The notes under the pieces: model-generated | Told to the model about the DNA's origin: nothing | The model's database searches: none | The model's input: the letters and a program-made list of their open reading frames with translations, nothing else | Position numbers and translations under genes: made by a program | In this document: piece after piece, positions 59,995 to 64,000 of the stretch | Layout of the letters: each line of letters opens with the position of its first letter | How positions within the stretch are numbered: the first letter of the stretch is position 1 | Assembly: GCA_949752735.1 (NCBI GenBank) | Contig: OX457039.1 | Coordinates: 26,249,420-26,313,419, forward strand | From: Lumbricus terrestris | Taxonomy: Eukaryota > Annelida > Clitellata > Crassiclitellata > Lumbricidae | DNA: 64,000 nt | Direction: 5' to 3'

Positions 59995-60470
59995 TCAAGT
60001 CAAGTCAAGTTTATTGATCCCATGTAATGTAGGCTAATGTAAATCTTCGAGAATTTCTCAGCCCCCACAAAAGCCACGTCAGGGAGACCAGCTTAATCCC
60101 GGCGCTATAATAGTACGTTGTACGTTGATGATGGGACTTGATTTGATATATTATATCAAATCAAGTCCCATCATCAACGTACAACGTAGGCTACAAGAAA
60201 TTATGATCACATAGTGATCGAGGTACAACGAGAAAATTTGCTAGGAAATTATAAATTATGCGAGTCAGCAGATTTATTATCAAACAAATAGCAATCATGG
60301 CAAAGGATTGGGAACAACAGCCCCACCAATTAAAGGGACAAAGTCCCGCTAAGAGGGGGCACGCTTATTTAACTAGGTAGCATTGAACAATTAATAAAGA
60401 CGACATAGGCTTTCAGAACGATATATAGACCTGGGGATCACAAACTTTAGTGATGACAACATACATGTAT
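59995..60470 (-). mobile_element. Probable 3' fragment of a LINE related to the one at 60475-64000
   Basis: It shares GGGACTTTGTCCC-/GGGATTTGTCCC-type sequence (60345, 60635) with the 3' UTR of the neighbouring LINE. On the minus strand it ends with GATCAATAAACTTGACTTGA plus further TTGAC units, a LINE-style tail. It contains a near-perfect palindrome at 60114-60188. Confidence 0.45.
60114..60188. repeat. Perfect palindrome, 37-bp arms, 1-nt centre
   Basis: Arms 60114-60150 and 60152-60188 are exact inverse complements (TACGTTGTACGTTGATGATG ... at left), centred on 60151. Confidence 0.97.
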
Positions 60471-60474
60471 ATAG

Positions 60475-63400
60475 ACAGTTAGACATAGACATAGACATAG
60501 ACATATTTTTATTGTTCCCAACAATTCAATTGTACATGTATGTTTAACAAAGTATAAACATAATTCGCAATAAGAAAATACTCAAAGTGAATAGGTGTTA
60601 TAAGAGTGAGGGAGCAAATAGGCACACCAAAAGGGACAAATCCCGCTAAGCAGGGGCCTAATTAACAAAGTGAAGTGAGAAAGTGAAAGCTGAAGGGAGT
60701 ATTGGAGATATTACAGAGATATTACTTAACTAGGGAAAGAAAAAAATATTGAAAAACTAATGTAGTAAACACTACAGGAAAAAATTCAGAGAAAGAACAA
60801 AATAAAAGCAAAGCAATCAAACAATCAAATAAATCAGCATCAGCATGGGTAACCCCTCATGCTATTAACACAAAATATTAGATAATGTATACACACGTAA
60901 CAGGTGTTTAAAGTGAGTTAAGTTAGTAGCCTTACGAATGTGAATCGGAATTTTATTCCATATGACAGGGCCTTGGAATTTAATGGAAAATTTCCGAACA
61001 TTTGTTTTAGCAAAAATAATACTGAAGTCTCTATTACCTCTAGTGAGTCCAGAATGCAATGCAGGAGAGAAGTAGGAAGCAAAGGAAGAAGGGAGGAGGT
61101 TATTGATGTATTGATACATAAATTGAGATGTCTGTTCAAATCTAATCTGTTTAATATTTAGGAGTTTATGCTCAGCAAATAGGGGACCAGTATGACAATT
61201 AACAGTGGATTTAGTGATAACTCGTATGGCTTTTTTTTGCAAGGTCCTTAAAACATGGAGATGGGTATCATAGGTAGAAGTCCAAATTAAATTAGAGTAA
61301 CTAAGGTATGGATAGACTAGGGTGAAATATAGATTGATAAGCACATGAGAGGGAAGCAAGTAAGAGACTCTCTTAATAATGCCTATGCTTTTTGAAATTT
61401 TTTTACTTATTTCGTCTATATGGACTTTCCATTTTAGGTGCTGATCAATATGAACGCCAAGGAATTTTGTCGTGTAAACTTGAGGAATAATTTTGTTGTC
61501 AATAAGCAGCTCATTATTTGTTATAGGTATTGGTTTTTTATTTGAACGAAATATGATATAATTAGTTTTAGATAGATTTAATGAAAGTTTATTTGCCTTG
61601 AACCAATCACTAGCTGATATTAATTCATTATTAACTAGCTGAAGAAGCTGATCATAGGAGGCATGCGATAAAAATACATTAGAATCATCGGCAAATAGAA
61701 TATAGTGTAAGATGGATGATGAATTTGGGAGATCATTGATATAGATTAAAAACAGGAGAGGACCAAGGATAGAGCCTTGAGGTACCCCAAATTCTATAGT
61801 TTGAAAGTTAGACAATTTTCCATTACAAAGCACCTGCTGTAGACGATTGCCCAAATAACTACTAAGCCATCGAAGTGCATTATCTCTAATACCATAGTGT
61901 TCAAGTTTATACAAAAGTATTTTGTGGTCCACAGTATCAAACGCCTTTGCAAGGTCAAGGAAGATGCAAGGTCAAGGAAGATACCAATCGAGTATTCATT
62001 ATTGTCCATGGCCTTGGTAATTTTGTCCTGTATATCAATCAGTGACATGGAGGTAGAGTGACCCGGCTGAAAGCCATGCTGAAACGGATATAATATGTCC
62101 TTATGCTTTATGTATGAAAGTAATCTGTCATACATTACTCTTTCAAATAATTTGGAGAAAAAAGGTAGTATAGAAATGGGTCTGTAATTATTAATTTCAT
62201 TTTTGGCACCTTGTTTGTGAATGGGGAGAACTTTGGCAAGTTTGATTTCTGATGGAACAATACCATTTTTTAGTGAACAGTTAATCACTTCAGCCAGCGG
62301 ATTGGCAAGAAGTTCCATAACCGGTGATAATATCATAGGATTCAAATCATCAGTGCCAGAACTGTGAGTCGATTTAAGAGAGTTATTAATTGCTAATATT
62401 TCCTGGGAGGTAGTTGAAAGTAGGGCAAAGGAATTAGAGGAGGATGGGTGGAGATAGTCTTGAAAGCATTTCTCAGATGGGAGGATTTTGGATGATAAAG
62501 ATTTCGCTAAGCCTGTAAAATATGAGTTGAATTTTTCAGCCATTATTAAAGGGTCATTCGTTAAATTTCCATCCAGATTAATTTCATTAATAAGTGTGTC
62601 CTTCTTAGCTGACTTAATTACTGTTCTAATAACCTGCCAGGTTTTTTTAATGTCCTTACTATGTTTTATGAATTCACTTGAATAGTAAGAACGTTCTATA
62701 TTTGTACGAATTATTTTATATTTGTTACGGTAGGTAGTAAATTTGTTTTTATTTTCAATGGTAGGTTTTTTTATATATTTAATGTATAGTGCTTCCTTTT
62801 TTTTGGTAGATTTTAATAGGCCTCGTGTCATCCATGGTTGGTGAAAGGTATTGCTTTTTGAGATTTTAATGGGCTTAAGAGGAAAGGCTTCATCATAGCT
62901 TATCCTGACCATTTTCAAAAACAGATTATATGCCATGTCCGGTTCATTTTCATTACACAAATGCAAAACTGGATTCCAATCAATGTTAGATAAGTTATTT
63001 CTAAAAGTAGCAGAGGTTTCATCAGTGAATTTTCTCTTCATTTCAGTCTTACCTATGTTATGCAATGTGTGAGAAACATTGTTAGTCCAGGTTATTATAG
63101 GCAGGTGATCAGATATTTCTGAAGTTATTATAGCAGAGTCAATAACAGAATTAAGAGAGTTAGTGAAGAAATTGTCTATTAGCGTGGCAGTAGTCGGGGT
63201 AATTCTGGTTGGTCGTAGGATCAATGGAAAGAAATGATAGGTAGCCATACAGTCTATAAATTCATTTGTAGGGGAATGATTACCAGAAGCCAATAAATCA
63301 ATATTAAAATCACCAGCCAAGAAAATTTCTCTGGTCTTATTAGTATTCTTATTAAAAGTGTTTAGAAGTACTTCAAGATCCGTATTAAATTCATTTACAT

Positions 63401-64000
63401 TCAGTCCCGGGGGTCTGTATATAACACCAATTTGCTTATCCATTGATTTGTGTTGAGATATATTGATAAATAGACTTTCAAATGAATCTGCTTGAGAGCC
63501 AGTTAGCTCAATTTTAGAGAATGTAATATCCTCTCTTACTAAAAATCCAACACCCCCTCCTCCTCTCTCCTGTTTTCTGCTCTTGTATATAAAGTTGTAG
63601 CCAGGGATTTGAATTGTGTCAGACATTAATTCAGTTAGCCAGGTTTCAGTAAGTGCAAGGACAGAAACCGGAAGCTGATGTAATAAAATTTGGATTTCGC
63701 TAATTTTAGGAGAAATACTACGACAGTTGAGGTGCATCAGAGAGAAAGAGGAGCGGTAATTAGCAAATTTTGATGAGAGCTGAGACGAAGTAAAATAGTC
63801 ACTTTCTTTAGCAATATTCAAAAAGTAATTTCCATCAGGGTCCAAATCCTTGTTATTAAGTAATGGTCGATGTACATCTTCACGTTTAAATAATTCTAAT
63901 CTAGAACTTTTATAGCAATCAGGGACATCCTTATTAACAGGGATAGGCATAGATTCAGCATCATTGGCAACAGAGAAATTCAAATTACAAGCCCTATTTA
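60475..64000 (-). mobile_element. LINE (Jockey/CR1-like), endonuclease plus reverse transcriptase, runs off right edge
   Basis: The minus-strand ORF2 is split in two frames. The first (63983-61794 as a frame) has an APE-type endonuclease ('LMHLNCRSISPKISE', 'ALTETWLT', 'GGGGVGFLVRE', 'GDFNIDLL', 'SDHLPIITW'), a linker and the start of RT ('NNYRPISILPFFSKLFE', 'GFQPGHSTSMSLIDI', 'GIFLDLA'). The second (to 60865) has 'VPQGSILGPLLFLIYINDLP', the catalytic 'LFADDSN' and the usual 'GPVIWNKIP' C-terminus. The frames are offset by a 17-bp tandem duplication. The 3' UTR ends in a (TATGTC)n tail near 60480-60505. The 5' end lies beyond the window. Apart from the duplication the copy looks well preserved. 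Confidence 0.92.
61949..61982 (-). repeat. 17-bp tandem duplication breaking the LINE RT frame
   Basis: GCAAGGTCAAGGAAGAT occurs at 61949-61965 and again at 61966-61982. On the coding strand this repeats the codons for 'IFLDLA', the RT catalytic motif A region, and shifts the frame by two. Confidence 0.95.

Overview
This is a stretch of animal genomic DNA, not bacterial. Coding sequence is split into short GT-AG exons separated by long introns, microsatellites are abundant, and the spacer is packed with retrotransposons, hAT/mariner-type DNA elements, a Helitron and tRNA-derived SINEs. The palindromic octamer TAGGCCTA and close variants recur through the non-coding DNA. The mix of families and the gene content suggest a marine invertebrate, possibly an echinoderm or other deuterostome; that assignment is an inference.

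Three host genes, all on the minus strand, could be built by hand from exons whose splice sites and phases agree. (1) About 4.4-6.6 kb: the 5' part of a PDZ protein of the ALP/Enigma/Zasp (PDZ-LIM) type; the rest would lie off the left edge. (2) 10.2-18.65 kb: a six-exon, 234-residue type II membrane protein with a BRICHOS domain. Its small last exon encodes a multibasic RRQKR site followed by a 20-residue, tryptophan-rich C-terminal peptide. This is the layout of a BRICHOS pro-protein that releases a peptide, and it is the most interesting item in the window. (3) 38.95-56.79 kb: a complete phospholipid scramblase of 296 residues in ten coding exons, with a candidate 5'UTR exon near 59.4 kb.

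Mobile DNA fills most of the rest. At 21.43-29.96 kb sits a complete, apparently very young Gypsy-type LTR retrotransposon (minus strand): two 1446-bp LTRs in which I see no difference, a 4-bp target duplication GTCT, a single long gag-pol frame, and a periodic set of stem-loops between pol and the 3' LTR. A LINE with endonuclease and reverse transcriptase runs off the right edge (60.48-64 kb); its RT frame is broken by a 17-bp tandem duplication. Other LINE fragments lie at 1.3, 31.2 and 50.4 kb. Several non-autonomous DNA elements have exact target duplications, and some are nested two or three deep (15.05-17.86, 33.5-36.0 and 53.65-56.35 kb). Introns of the BRICHOS and scramblase genes host many of these insertions.

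No rRNA, intact tRNA, CRISPR array or operon is seen. Gene models are conceptual, without transcript evidence; exon boundaries rest on splice consensus, phase continuity and family similarity recognised by eye.
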